The notes beneath the pieces were generated by a model, which was given only the letters and a program-made list of their open reading frames with translations, did no database searches and had not been told where the DNA came from. From contig CM043958.1 of the NCBI GenBank assembly GCA_014529385.2, positions 88,615,025 through 88,679,024 of the forward strand: a stretch of 64,000 bases of DNA. Direction: 5' to 3'. A program made the translations under genes and the position numbers. This DNA comes from Adiantum capillus-veneris (taxonomy: Eukaryota; Streptophyta; Polypodiopsida; Polypodiales; Pteridaceae). Below are positions 1 through 9,220 of this stretch, in pieces; the first letter of the stretch is position 1, and each line of letters starts with the position of its first letter.

Positions 1-73
1 ATCGTGAAGAGCTATGTTGATAGAAGATCAATCTTGCATGGAGTGTTTTTCTCGTTACCAACAACATATCCTC

Positions 74-86
74 GGCTCTGATACCA
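74..86 (-). other. Candidate primer-binding site (initiator tRNA-Met type)
   Basis: On the minus strand these 13 bases read TGGTATCAGAGCC, the usual plant LTR-retrotransposon complement to the 3' end of initiator tRNA-Met. The internal region it would serve lies at lower coordinates, outside the window, and the LTR would lie just above base 88. The exact LTR end (CA) is not clean here, so this rests on the motif and on the leader-like DNA above it. Confidence 0.5.
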
Positions 87-87
87 C

Positions 88-450
88 TACTACAATCGGG
101 AGCGTGGAGAACCCTACAACATACCGAGAATCGTGCACTACAACCCATAAACGATAAATATTGCATACCTGGAAGATCCACAAGTAGGAAATAGAAGTTG
201 TACGCAAACATAGAGAGACCGCAAGCGAGAGAGAGGAAGAGAACATGCGCAGACACACCTCCTAGAGCGGAGTGCTACGCCTGGCACGGCGAGAGAGGAG
301 ATAAGAGAGGAAAGAAGAATGAGACGGACACTGGGTGCAATCTCCCCCCGTGCAAGAGTGACCATTTTCCTCTTGCACGTATTTGTTATATAGATTTCTT
401 GAATGGTCAAATTGGTTACAAACTCATAAATGGCCAAAGCTCATAAACGA
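88..450 (-). mobile_element. LTR-like promoter and leader of an element leaving the window
   Basis: Read on the minus strand, a TATATAA box (plus 386-392) is followed by a pyrimidine-rich, GC-richer leader that runs to the primer-binding site at 74-86. This is the expected order of U3 end, R and U5 in a 5' LTR. No second copy is in the window, so the LTR limits cannot be fixed. The small open frames here look like chance. A cellular promoter with a fortuitous primer-site match is the alternative. Confidence 0.4.
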
Positions 451-768
451 GCACTTGAATAATAAAATGTACATGATATACATATCCATTCTCATAGGCC
501 AAACTGGGTCTAGTCTTTTCCACATGTCAGCTGCAATAAATAATGAAATATCAATTCTATAACAATCGCGGCCTGAAATCCAATTCCATATGCTTTTGAT
601 TTCTAGGCCTTTCTCGTTACTTTCTGTTTGAGATGCCATGTTGTCCAATACATTGGCATATATCTGCTCTTCATTCCTTGGTAGCAAATTGTGGTTGCTT
701 GATGAGACAGGTATTGATGTTGAAGCAATGGTCGATGAAGTCGTCTTCTTCCAGATAGTGTTCTTCAA
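424..768 (-). CDS. Unrecognised ORF downstream of the F repeats
   Basis: A 114-codon frame directly after the stop of the repeat-bearing F ORF on the same strand. The N-terminal half is Ser/Thr-rich; the C-terminal half has several tryptophans and a hydrophobic, Met/Tyr-rich end. I recognise no domain. In G a short ORF (59614-59829) holds the equivalent place and also has a Trp-containing segment, so this may be the decayed C-terminus of the same polyprotein. It could also be non-coding. Confidence 0.3.
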   Translation of the reverse strand: MKNTIWKKTTSSTIASTSIPVSSSNHNLLPRNEEQIYANVLDNMASQTESNEKGLEIKSIWNWISGRDCYRIDISLFIAADMWKRLDPVWPMRMDMYIMYILLFKCSFMSFGHL

Positions 769-785
769 AACTGTGACCTCCGCAT

Positions 786-2237
786 TTACCGTTGCTTTTT
801 TTTGTTGTTGTTAAGAGGCTTTAAAGGAGTTGTGTATCTTTCTTGTTGTTGAGCCTCAATCGCGGATTTTGGAACCCACATTGTTCTTGGGCCTGGTGTG
901 ATCTCCTTTGCCACTTGCCTTATTTCTTCTTTGACTTGATGGTACCTTGTTTTTAATTTCCAAATATAGCTATTACTTTTGTAAAATCCTTGCTCTTGTA
1001 GTAATTGACGAGGGTTCCATCTATAGGTTGTAGTACTCTTGGGTGTAGCGGGTGTCTGCTCTTCATTTTTTGATGTTTCTTGCTTTTCCTGGGTGATTCC
1101 TTGATAAGCTACTACCTTAGGTAACCATATTTGAAAGTTACCCTCATAGAATCCTTGTGCTTCGAGTAACACGACTGGAATGAATCTTTGGACTTTCTTG
1201 GAGGTGATCTTCACTTGACTTTGTTGGGTAGTCTGGTAGAATTTTGATTTCATTACCCAGACTTGTCGTATGGTTTGTCCAGTGGAAGACCTTCTCTTTT
1301 GCTTTTTGTACCTGTCCTTTCTCTTGGTTGAGTTATGTGATGGACGTTGACGGCTTTGTTGATTCCTGACTGAGTGGTTGGCATGGGATGGATATCGCCA
1401 GGCTGTTATCTTGGGCTTGTTGACCCAAACATCTGAATTTCCTTTCTTGTAGCCTTGTGCAATAATTGACTCGCTTGATGTGATCCATCTTGTTACCTTT
1501 GCTTGTTGAGGTTGTTCCTGTGATTGTATCCAAATTGGATCATTAACTTTAATCTGTGCCTTGGATACTAGCACTTGGTTGACCTGTTTTGACTTCCTTT
1601 GGAGACTTTCGGGCGATGGAAACTTTGGTTGATAGACTTTTTGCTTGGGTTTCCATTGTTTTGTTGATGGTTTGGCTGTTGATGTAGAGGCTTTGTCTTG
1701 CACTTGCATTGGCTGGGCTAGAGACTGTGGGATTACTTTAGCTTTTCCTTTTTCAATAGCCAAGAATCTTTGAACTGTTGTAGGCTTGACCTCTGTTGCC
1801 TCTTGATAGCTTGTCGTGATGACCATTGTTGAAGATTCAGGCTCGTCTTCAAAGACTTGTGCCCATGGCTTGGACAAAATCAAGTGTGTTCCCATTTGTC
1901 GAGAATCTACCACCAAGAATTTTTCTTTGACATTCTGTGAGTGTAGTTGGAGAGTAGCTTCTGCAATCCCCATACTTATAACATCCACTTCAGGTGAGAG
2001 ATTTACCTTTATCTGAGTATCATAAAGCTTTGGCTTACCTAGAAGTAACCACATGCCATATGACATGACATTAGTTGTGGAATTTGTATCAACTTCTGCC
2101 ATAAAATTCATCTTGACTCCGTCTTGTGCACTTAGCAAAAAGTTGATCTTCTTTGGTACTAGATTGCCTGTGTTCTCTTGAGTGACTTTAGCAATCTTTG
2201 GCCTGGACTCCTTGTCATCTTCTTCTTCATTGTTCAC
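786..2237 (-). CDS. F: second retropepsin-like domain plus Trp-rich repeats
   Basis: A 483-residue frame. Residues about 32-140 have the retropepsin pattern: VDTNSTTNVM at the active-site position (DTGS-like but with Asn for Gly) and LILSKPW where family members have ILGRPW. The rest is basic and Gln/Lys-rich with about four degenerate copies of a 25-residue motif, e.g. LLEAQGFYEGNFQIWLPK and LLQEQGFYKSNSYIWKLK. G has the same motif. The Asn for Gly predicts a weak or dead protease. The repeats have no function I can name; their basic, aromatic character would suit nucleic-acid or particle binding, which is inference. Confidence 0.6.
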   Translation of the reverse strand: MNNEEEDDKESRPKIAKVTQENTGNLVPKKINFLLSAQDGVKMNFMAEVDTNSTTNVMSYGMWLLLGKPKLYDTQIKVNLSPEVDVISMGIAEATLQLHSQNVKEKFLVVDSRQMGTHLILSKPWAQVFEDEPESSTMVITTSYQEATEVKPTTVQRFLAIEKGKAKVIPQSLAQPMQVQDKASTSTAKPSTKQWKPKQKVYQPKFPSPESLQRKSKQVNQVLVSKAQIKVNDPIWIQSQEQPQQAKVTRWITSSESIIAQGYKKGNSDVWVNKPKITAWRYPSHANHSVRNQQSRQRPSHNSTKRKDRYKKQKRRSSTGQTIRQVWVMKSKFYQTTQQSQVKITSKKVQRFIPVVLLEAQGFYEGNFQIWLPKVVAYQGITQEKQETSKNEEQTPATPKSTTTYRWNPRQLLQEQGFYKSNSYIWKLKTRYHQVKEEIRQVAKEITPGPRTMWVPKSAIEAQQQERYTTPLKPLNNNKKKQR

Positions 2238-2258
2238 ACTTCTGAGTTCATCTGTGTG

Positions 2259-2620
2259 TTATACCTCCTGCTTGACCACCATTTCCTCTGATATGTCTTT
2301 TGGAGAGACAACATTAGCATTTGGTTCCTGTAGAGTCATAGACTCTTCTTCCTCGACTTCAGCTATTGAAATGTCACCAATAGTGTCTGAACTTCCTGTC
2401 ACTTGCTGCACCTCTTCTTTGATTGATTCCCAGTCTTCATATTGCTCGTTTGTAGGCGCTGGACCTGAAGCATCTTCTTTGGATCTTAGCCCTTCTTCCT
2501 GCAACTTTGCTTCGTTGACTTGCGGCTCCTCCTTTGTACTATGCATTCGAGTTGGACAGTTTGTAATCAAGTGTGTTATCGCACACAGATCGCAAAGAGC
2601 ACCTATTTCTATATGACCAG
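2259..2620 (-). CDS. F: zinc knuckle and acidic linker
   Basis: The reading starts upstream of the Met at 2570. A CCHC-type knuckle, C-x2-C-x3-H-x4-C (CDLCAITHLITNC, about 2564-2602 on the plus strand), is followed by a strongly acidic linker rich in Glu, ending in a stop near 2259. The shortened knuckle (x3 rather than x4 before His) is the variant also found three times in G. It lies between the two protease-like domains, which is not the usual gag order. It was probably one polyprotein with its neighbours, now split by stops. Confidence 0.5.
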
Positions 2621-2716
2621 TATTCGGGCTAGGTATCTAGTTTTGTGCTATCCCCATAGCTGATAACCCTGTTTCGAACTCATACTCAGATTCTTCATAT
2701 GTCTCACACATAACGC

Positions 2717-3598
2717 TTAGCATGTAGTAGGGGACATGTCATACCCATTCTCATCGCAAAATTTTGTTGGTGTGGTCTCATTAACATAGACATCCAAAGT
2801 AGCCAATATCCGAGTCCACTCTAGCGGTTCTAACACCTCTTTCGGAAAAGGTTCTCGTATGTAAGCATCATCTTCTAAGACCCTCTCTAAGGCATTCTCA
2901 TTTCTCCCAAAGTCACTACACTCCGATGCTCCGCACATCCAGATTTCTTTCTTTTTGCCCATCCACGGATGATCTGTTGATCCACTTTGTGTTGCAGAAT
3001 CAAAATCTTCCACGGGTGTTCTAGTTACATCTTGGTAACTATGATTTCTCATATTTACACGTGTTGTGGTTTCAGCATGTCTCAAGTATAGATAATCATA
3101 ACCCCAATCTTGTACCATCTTGAGTTGTCTCATGAATGGTCTTCCAAGGATGATTTCATAGTTATTTTTCTTGCCAAAGTCAACTATGGCAAAAGTATGC
3201 GCATTCTCTATACCACAAGAAGACACCACTATCGCTTCTAGCAATCCCATGGGTCTTTCCACATGCCCATCAGCTAACTGTAATTTTATTCTGGTTGTTC
3301 TAAAGGCGGGCCTACCCCATTTTTCCCATATTCGTTTTGTTGCTATGGAAATTCCTGCTCCGCGGTCAAGTATAGCTTTTGTTTCAATCCCATTGTACTC
3401 GACAGGCAAAGTGGCATTACCATCTTCTCCTTCACAGTACTCTCCTACTTTGTTCAGAGGTACCGGTCTTACATTTGATCTAGGCTTCTTGATCTCATCT
3501 AGCTCTTTTTCCAGGAACCTTAACGGGCTTTTGATCCCAATTTTTCCTTGGATAATTGAAAGCTCTTGTTTACCCACAACCTTCCAAAAGCAGTTCAA
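2717..3598 (-). CDS. F: retropepsin-like aspartic protease
   Basis: A 293-residue frame with a pepsin-type retroviral protease fold, residues about 60-175. The active-site loop reads AILDRGAGISIAT (Asp78), where DGGA/DTGA is expected, so Gly-to-Arg probably inactivates it. The second hallmark, EIILGRPFM, is intact. The region aligns along its length with the G protease (residues about 1005-1115 there). The frame opens with TTG and has a TAA immediately upstream, so its true N-terminus is lost at the 3600 boundary. The C-terminal third has no recognised domain. Confidence 0.65.
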   Translation of the reverse strand: MNCFWKVVGKQELSIIQGKIGIKSPLRFLEKELDEIKKPRSNVRPVPLNKVGEYCEGEDGNATLPVEYNGIETKAILDRGAGISIATKRIWEKWGRPAFRTTRIKLQLADGHVERPMGLLEAIVVSSCGIENAHTFAIVDFGKKNNYEIILGRPFMRQLKMVQDWGYDYLYLRHAETTTRVNMRNHSYQDVTRTPVEDFDSATQSGSTDHPWMGKKKEIWMCGASECSDFGRNENALERVLEDDAYIREPFPKEVLEPLEWTRILATLDVYVNETTPTKFCDENGYDMSPTTC

Positions 3599-3599
3599 T

Positions 3600-4688
3600 T
3601 TTTAGTGCCAAAGCATTTGTACGTGCACATCAAGTTCTTTCTCAACCAAAAAAGATTTTTTATGGCCCTTTGAACAAGTTCAATGGTTAGTGCTATGCAA
3701 GATTTTTCATTCAAATCAAGCACTAAGCTGCAACTAACAATGTCAAACACAGAATATTCTTTTAGTACAAAAGGACAGTTGCAATCACACCAGGCACTAA
3801 AATGTAGCGGTCAAATCCAATTTGGAGTACTTGTCTTGACCAAGCATGAATGTATCTCAATGTAGCTCTCAAAGAAATCTCACATGCATACCAAGAAGAA
3901 TTTTTTATTTAGTGCAATGTAAACACCTGTCATGGATTGATGAAATGCAACGTTGCCACAAGACCCATCAAAAACAACTCAATCATTAGAGCTATACAAT
4001 CATATGGTCTTTCAACACAAGCACAAAAAAATGCATGATCAACCACAACCCCAAAAGTCTCATGCTCTCTCTTGATCATTCAAGAAGCTCAATTTAGTGC
4101 TATACAATGATTTTTCAATAAAATCAAGCGCTGATAATGCTTCAAATAGTACCAAGACCAAAATTTTATGCACAATCTCAACCAAGCATCAATTTAGTGT
4201 CAATGTAGCTTTAGGATGAATCCACATGCATGCCAAAAAAGATTTTTTTTCCTTTTAGTGCAAAAAAAATCAATCAACACAAGCACTAGAAGTTCATTCT
4301 CAATCAAAATCTCAACATTTTGAATTCCTTCCATGCACAAAATATCCATGAATCATCATAATGGGTGGCATACAATTGATGGTTATATGCTTGCTCGTAC
4401 GTATCTGTAAGGAGATGGGTCCTATGGGCAAGGCCACCGGCATGGCCGGTGGCCTTGCCCATAGGACCCATGTCCTTACAATATCATACATGGCATACAT
4501 AGAAAAGAGACACAAAAACATATGATGACATAAATTTCCTCTCTACAAACGTAATCCACCCAAATTTTGTATCATTGACTAATACTTCTGCACAAGAGCT
4601 CAATAATTAGTGCATAAAAGCATTTGGCGTTCAAAAAAGGCACTAAAAGAGTCATAAGCATTGATAATCTAGTGCAATCCATGAAAAG
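3600..4688. other. AT-rich non-coding stretch with scattered TTTAGTGC motifs
   Basis: No credible coding frame. The short motif AGTGC(T/A)A or its complement recurs more than ten times at irregular spacing (e.g. near 3603, 3692, 3804, 3921, 4098, 4257, 4612, 4642, 4674), suggesting a decayed tandem repeat or LTR U3. It contains a strong hairpin at 4407-4479 and ends at the family-A LTR at 4689. Confidence 0.4.
4407..4479. repeat. 73-bp near-perfect inverted repeat (hairpin)
   Basis: Arms 4407-4441 and 4445-4479 are 35 bases each, complementary at all but one position, separated by the 3-base loop ATG. The core is GC-rich (GGCAAGGCCACCGGC) in AT-rich surroundings. The pairing extends one more base each side. 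It could be a foldback element, a snap-back duplication or a hairpin RNA source; nothing in the sequence decides. Confidence 0.9.
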
Positions 4689-4984
4689 TGTCATAAAATA
4701 TAATATCTAACCAACCCAAATGATTTTTCGATATTAAACTGATCATTTAATATGGGAGAATAAACAGGACCTAGGGTTAAGATATAGACATGTGCTTATA
4801 GATATATCTCAACACGGGGCCAAAAGTAAGGGGACCCAAATGAGAGATGGTCTATCAAACAACAAGGCTAAACAATGGAGAATAAAGACTCTTATGATTA
4901 GCTTCATTGAAGACCTCCAATAGTTAGCGTTAAAAGTCCTTTGACCTTAGGTAATCTAGGGTTGTGCGTGAGGTGGGAACCCGG

Positions 4985-5190
4985 CCCAAGCTTAAGGTGC
5001 TTGAGGTGATTGTCGTTCTTGATGACTAAGGTGCTTGCGGTGCTTGCGGTGCTTGTCGTGCTTGATGAATAAGGTTCTTGAGGTGCTTGTCATGCTTGCT
5101 AACTAATGTGCTTGTCGCGCTTGCCAACTAAGGTGCTTGTGGGAACACCACCCAAGCTTGAGGTGCTTTGTTATGCTTGCTAACTAAGGT
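4985..5190 (+). repeat. AGGTGCTTG minisatellite in the family-A LTR
   Basis: Irregular tandem copies of a 9-25 base unit around AGGTGCTTG(TCGTGCTTG). The same LTR segment in copy B (16570-16790) has a longer, different unit, and in element E (about 48260-48540, reversed) another arrangement, so the segment is hypervariable between copies. Confidence 0.8.
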
Positions 5191-5863
5191 GCTTGAGATA
5201 AGGTGTGCCAAAAAGTTAATATTCAATCCCTACAAGGAGGGGGTGAACCCTACAGGAAGGGGGTTGAGAGAGAACAAAGACACACTCACACAAGGCATGC
5301 TTGGTACAAAAAAAGAAAAAGGGACACTTGTCAAGTTCCTCCTCATGTTGTTCTCATGGTGTGCCCGAAGCCTATTGGTTGGCCGTCCAAGGGTCCAATG
5401 ATAATTTAAAAGATTTAATTAATTTCTTTTGCATTTATCAAGTTCTCTCTCTCAAAGGGGAAAGGGGGACACTTGTCCCAAGGCTACCCTTGTTACTTGA
5501 TTTACCTCCTACTTGTGAATTGCTAGGCCTAGAGGGGTCCAATGAGCTTCAAGCATGAGCTACAAGGGGGGGTCGACCAAGAAGCTAGGGGCCTACTTAT
5601 GGGGTATACTCTCCCACACACACTCACACACACTCTCATTGTTTGAAGTGCAAAGTGCAAGAGCTCCCTCTCCTTCTCCAAGCAAGTAGAGAGGTTGAGA
5701 TCCTACTCCAACACTCTTGGCTACCCGCTTGGCTATGGAATGCAAATCCAACCAAGAGCCATGCTTCAATGCTTAATCTTGACATCTTCTCCATCTTCAT
5801 TACTATGCTATTATATATGCTAGCAAGAAGAGTGATGATAAGTGAGGAACTAATTCTTTCTCC

Positions 5864-5870
5864 TATAAAA
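5864..5870 (+). promoter_or_regulatory. TATA box of the family-A LTR
   Basis: TATAAAA inside CCTATAAAATG, followed by a pyrimidine-rich stretch suited to transcription start about 30 bases on. This splits the LTR into roughly 1.2 kb U3 and 0.45 kb R plus U5. The same place in copy B (about 17365) reads CCTATGGAATG, so that promoter looks damaged. Confidence 0.6.
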
Positions 5871-6323
5871 TGTTTCTTCTTCCTCTTCCATACCCTCATT
5901 CCCTGCTAGCTCTCTCCACCTTGGAAGGTGTTTGAGATCTTGGGACTGAGGCTTGGGATAGTTAATGCTTTCCTCAAAGTTTATGCTATGCTTGTGATGC
6001 ATGAATATTTCCATCTTCATTGCATCACCTAGGTCACAAGGAACACAAAGATTGTATTGTAACAAGTCTCTCTTGATGGGAGAAATCATAATACAAATGC
6101 CTATTGAAGGGGGGACCGGCTCACATAAATCCGGTCCTCAACTGTTTTCATGTTCTCTAAATTCTCTCTCTTGCAAAAGTATTGTTCATGACAAGTTAAC
6201 TAGATGTTATGTTTATGTTGCTACCATCAATTATGTTCACCCACTATGCTCACAAAGTAGTTTCACAAAAGTACTCTCTCTAATTTCTGCTACTCTCAAG
6301 TTAATAGGCCAATTCCATTACAC

Positions 6324-6336
6324 TGGTATCATAGCA
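6324..6336 (+). other. Primer-binding site of copy A
   Basis: TGGTATCATAGCA lies one base after the LTR end. It matches the initiator tRNA-Met type site with changes in the last bases. The equivalent in element E reads TGGTATCAGCACA on the minus strand (46898-46910). Confidence 0.8.
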
Positions 6337-6736
6337 TTTGGTTTCTCTTTTCTTGCTTAAGAAGAGAGGTCCTTAAGTAGCCTATAAATGGTTGATTTTG
6401 TCAACTCTATTAGGGTAAGTGGAACTGAGATCTATTATCGGTTTTATTGAGTCCACTATGTGGGATATGGTGCACACCTCAGGATCTTTAGACTTAATAA
6501 TGGAGTCTTTTTAGACTTGCCTACGGCTTTACCATTATTGAACCATAAGAAGTCCGAAAGGAGGTAGACCTCGTCAACTCTACTATGTTAGACCTACTCC
6601 ACTACTCTCTATAATTAACCACGTCAAGCCGTGGGTGTAGATACTTAAGAGACAATTTTCAAAGGCTAAGAGGAGTGGCAACTAAGGTTGTGAATTGCCA
6701 AATCATACACTAAGTACATACAAAATTTTTATTAAC

Positions 6737-7440
6737 ATGGTTGACAATAACCAAGAGAGTAGAACGAACATTGATAGCTTTGATTTTGCACATGAAGGTG
6801 CTAATGAAGATGCTCCCATGTTTGTAATTATCTCATAACTAGGTTGCAGCAAGCTATGGGCAGCCCTACTTTGCAAGCCAAAGTTACTCAACAACTTCGT
6901 GCTTATGGGATCTCCCTTCCTCTCCAAGAGGAGAGAGAGCTCAGGAGGCCTCTTGAAGAGACCCCCAAAAGAAGACTCTCTTCCATACGAGAGGAGGAAT
7001 CCAAAGAGCAAGAAAGCAATGAAACTTTAAGTTCCTTTGAAGATGTGGCTCCACAAAGACGGAGGTCTAGACGATCGCCAACTCCTCCCAAGAGGAAAAG
7101 ATCAACACACATTCCTTCTCCTCGTCACTCTGAAAGGGAAGAGAGGAAACAAAGGAAGGAAAGGGCAAGAAAGAGTTCACACTCTTCTTCTTCTTCTTCA
7201 CCTTCCTCCTCTTCTGACAAAAGCTATGGCTATTCTCCTAGAGAGTAAAAGAGGGGAGGACATTGTAAATCATACCATGTATGGCGAAGGTCACAAAAGA
7301 TAAAGAAGTTCAAGGAGGGAGGAAAGAGTATCTCTTTTGTCACCTATGATGGCACCTTTGGTGCTACTGACAAAGTGTTCGCCTTCATCCAGCAATTTGA
7401 TGTGGCCTTTGGAAACAAGGGCTTCACGAAGTCCTCCAAG
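6737..7440 (+). pseudogene. Family-A gag, N-terminal part only
   Basis: Starts at the ATG for MVDNNQES, matching MDDNNQES in element E. A one-base deletion near 6824 shifts the frame before ITRLQQAMG, and a Tyr codon has become TAA at 7246-7248. Then follow a basic, Arg/Ser-rich stretch (RRRSRRSPTPPKRK) and the start of the gag core (TYDGTFGATDKVFAFIQQFD). The frame stops short at about 7440: the rest of the capsid domain, the zinc knuckle and the protease N-terminus are deleted, joining directly to protease residues. Not functional. Confidence 0.8.
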
Positions 7441-7452
7441 CTATGCCATATC

Positions 7453-7798
7453 AACGGAGTTGGCCACCACGTTGGGCATTCAAGCTTTTGAGATGGGAGA
7501 TATGGTAATGGGGACTAACATAGCTTTCAAGGGACAGCAAGCCTCCGTTACTCCCTTGATTCGGAATTTGAGGCTCCATGTCCAAATCTATGCCGACAAA
7601 CAAGACTTTTTCATCTCTCCTCTCCAACATGAGAATGCTATCCTAGGGGCGCCATGGTTTGATCGAATGGCTGCCAATATGAAGTTCCTTGAAAGGATAA
7701 TCTACTTCACCTACAGGGGAAAGAGCATGTATATAGATGCTAGTGAGTGTGGTCGCACTATTCCACTTGTAATCCTCCTGCTTTTGATAAATCAATGA
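7453..7798 (+). pseudogene. Family-A retropepsin, active site deleted
   Basis: The frame encodes ISTELATTLGIQAFEMGD and ends with the hallmark ENAILGAPWFDRM and a linker. Comparison with copy B shows that the preceding segment with the catalytic Asp (FDPSSTHNF in B) is missing, because the gag deletion ends just after it. The Asp-containing loop is absent, so no protease activity is expected. Confidence 0.75.
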
Positions 7799-7889
7799 AG
7801 AGCTCAGATTTTGCGCACATGATTTTTGTCAAAGAGTCTCTAAAAGATCCTAATGTTTCATCAAATGTAAATGATAGGAATCAAGAAGA

Positions 7890-9220
7890 GTAAGACTTGT
7901 CTAATTTTCTAAAAGGATTCCAAGACATGTTCATCGATGATATCCTTATGGACTTACCTCCAAAATGAGGGGATGATGACCATCACATTGAGCTCCTTCC
8001 AGGAAGCTCACCGCCTAACAAGCCTCCTTATCGAGTCTCTCAAGCTCAACAAGAGGAGATCATGAGACAAGTATAGGAATTGGTAGACAAAGGGATGGTG
8101 AGGCCTAGTTCCTCTCCCTTTTGTTCTCCAGTCCTTTTAGTGCAAAAGAAAGATGGTACATAACGTATGTGTGTGGAATATCGAAGCGCTAAACCATATC
8201 CCTATCAAAAACAAATTTCCCATGCCTCGGGTAGAAGATCTGTTTGATAAGCTACAAGGCTCTACTTACTTCAGTAGGATTGACCTTAAAAGTGACTATC
8301 ATCGAATAAGGATTGTGGATGAAGATATCCTAAAGACCGCTTTTCACACAACTTTAGGTCTATATGAATATCTAGTCATGCCTTTTGGCTTGACTAATGC
8401 ACCAGCTACGTTCAATCGTCTAATGGAGAAAAAAATTAGACCTTACCGAAAATTCACTGGAGCGTTCTTTGATGATATCATCATCTACTCCAAGTCTTTG
8501 GAGGAACATAATCAACATCTCCAAGTGATTTTTCAAGCATTGAGGGAGAACAAGCTTTTTCTCAACCAAAAGAAAAGCAATTTTTTCCTTCAAGAGATTC
8601 AATATCTAGGTCATATTATCTCTCAAGATGGTATCCGTATGGATCCATCAAAGTTAGAGGTAGTAAAACCATGGCCTAATCCAAGGAATCTACATGAGCT
8701 AAGAAGCTTTATTGGTATGTGCGCATACTATAGACGCTTCATAGCAAAATTCTCTCAAATAGCAGGACCACTACATGGCTTAACTAAGAAGAACGTTAAG
8801 TATGTATGGACTACTAAGGAGCAAAATTCTTTTGATAAGCTCAAAGAAAAGCTTACCTCCCAACCAGTCCTCATGCTTCCGGATCTCTCAAAGCCAATTT
8901 ATGTCCAATGTGATGCTTGTGGTGATTGCCTTGGAGCAGTTTTGCTTCAAGAAGGGCATGACATAGCATATGAGAGTCGAAGGCTTAATACCGATGAATG
9001 AGTCGGGAATTTATGAGAAAGAGATTTTAGCTATTCTACATGCCCTAGAAACATGGAAGCACTACTTATTGGGGACTCAATTTATTCTATGAACCAACCA
9101 CCAAAGTCTCAAGTATTTCATGACGCAAACCAAGCTTTCTGACAAACAAATGAGGTGGGCAGATTTTCTTTCGCAATTTAATTTCCATATTGTTCACATT
9201 GATGGGGTAAGCACAATGAA
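7890..9220 (+). pseudogene. Family-A reverse transcriptase and RNase H, frameshifted
   Basis: Reverse transcriptase starts with ELLPGSSPPNKPPYRVSQAQ and carries stops near 8075 and 8160 and a frameshift. The longest frame, 8153-9001 (282 codons), holds the palm motifs [15 protein letters not shown] and FFDDIIIYS (FFDD in place of YxDD, as also in B's relatives and C) and begins RNase H (QCDACGDCLGAVLLQEG). Near 9000 the frame shifts, then RNase H continues (KEILAILHALETWKHYL) with a TGA, ending in NEVADALSR. Catalytic Asp residues are still visible but the protein is broken. Confidence 0.85.

Larger units (their letters stand above)
424..3600 (-). mobile_element. Remnant element F: protease polyprotein without RT
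   Basis: A minus-strand coding remnant in three blocks: retropepsin (2717-3598), zinc knuckle plus acidic linker (2259-2620), and a second retropepsin-like domain with tryptophan-rich repeats (786-2237). It is clearly related to element G at 59935-63987, sharing the first protease domain and the repeat motif. There is no gag, reverse transcriptase or integrase. The 5' side is cut at about 3600, where a stop and unrelated AT-rich DNA begin. The 3' LTR was not identified. Confidence 0.6.
4689..6322 (+). mobile_element. Family-A 5' LTR (copy A)
   Basis: Begins TGTCATAAAAT and ends ATTACA, followed after one base by the primer-binding site. The start is repeated at 11146 and 16313 (plus) and, reversed, at 51892. 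It contains a TATA box at 5864-5870 and a minisatellite of AGGTGCTTG-type units (about 4985-5190). No target-site duplication is found: the flanking 5 bases AAAAG do not recur after 17831. Confidence 0.9.

Noticed and set aside
6324-6336. Possible tRNA gene from the TGGTATCA motif
   Set aside because: Only the 3'-end complement is present, at an LTR edge; there is no cloverleaf sequence. The same applies at 23383, 46898 and 74.
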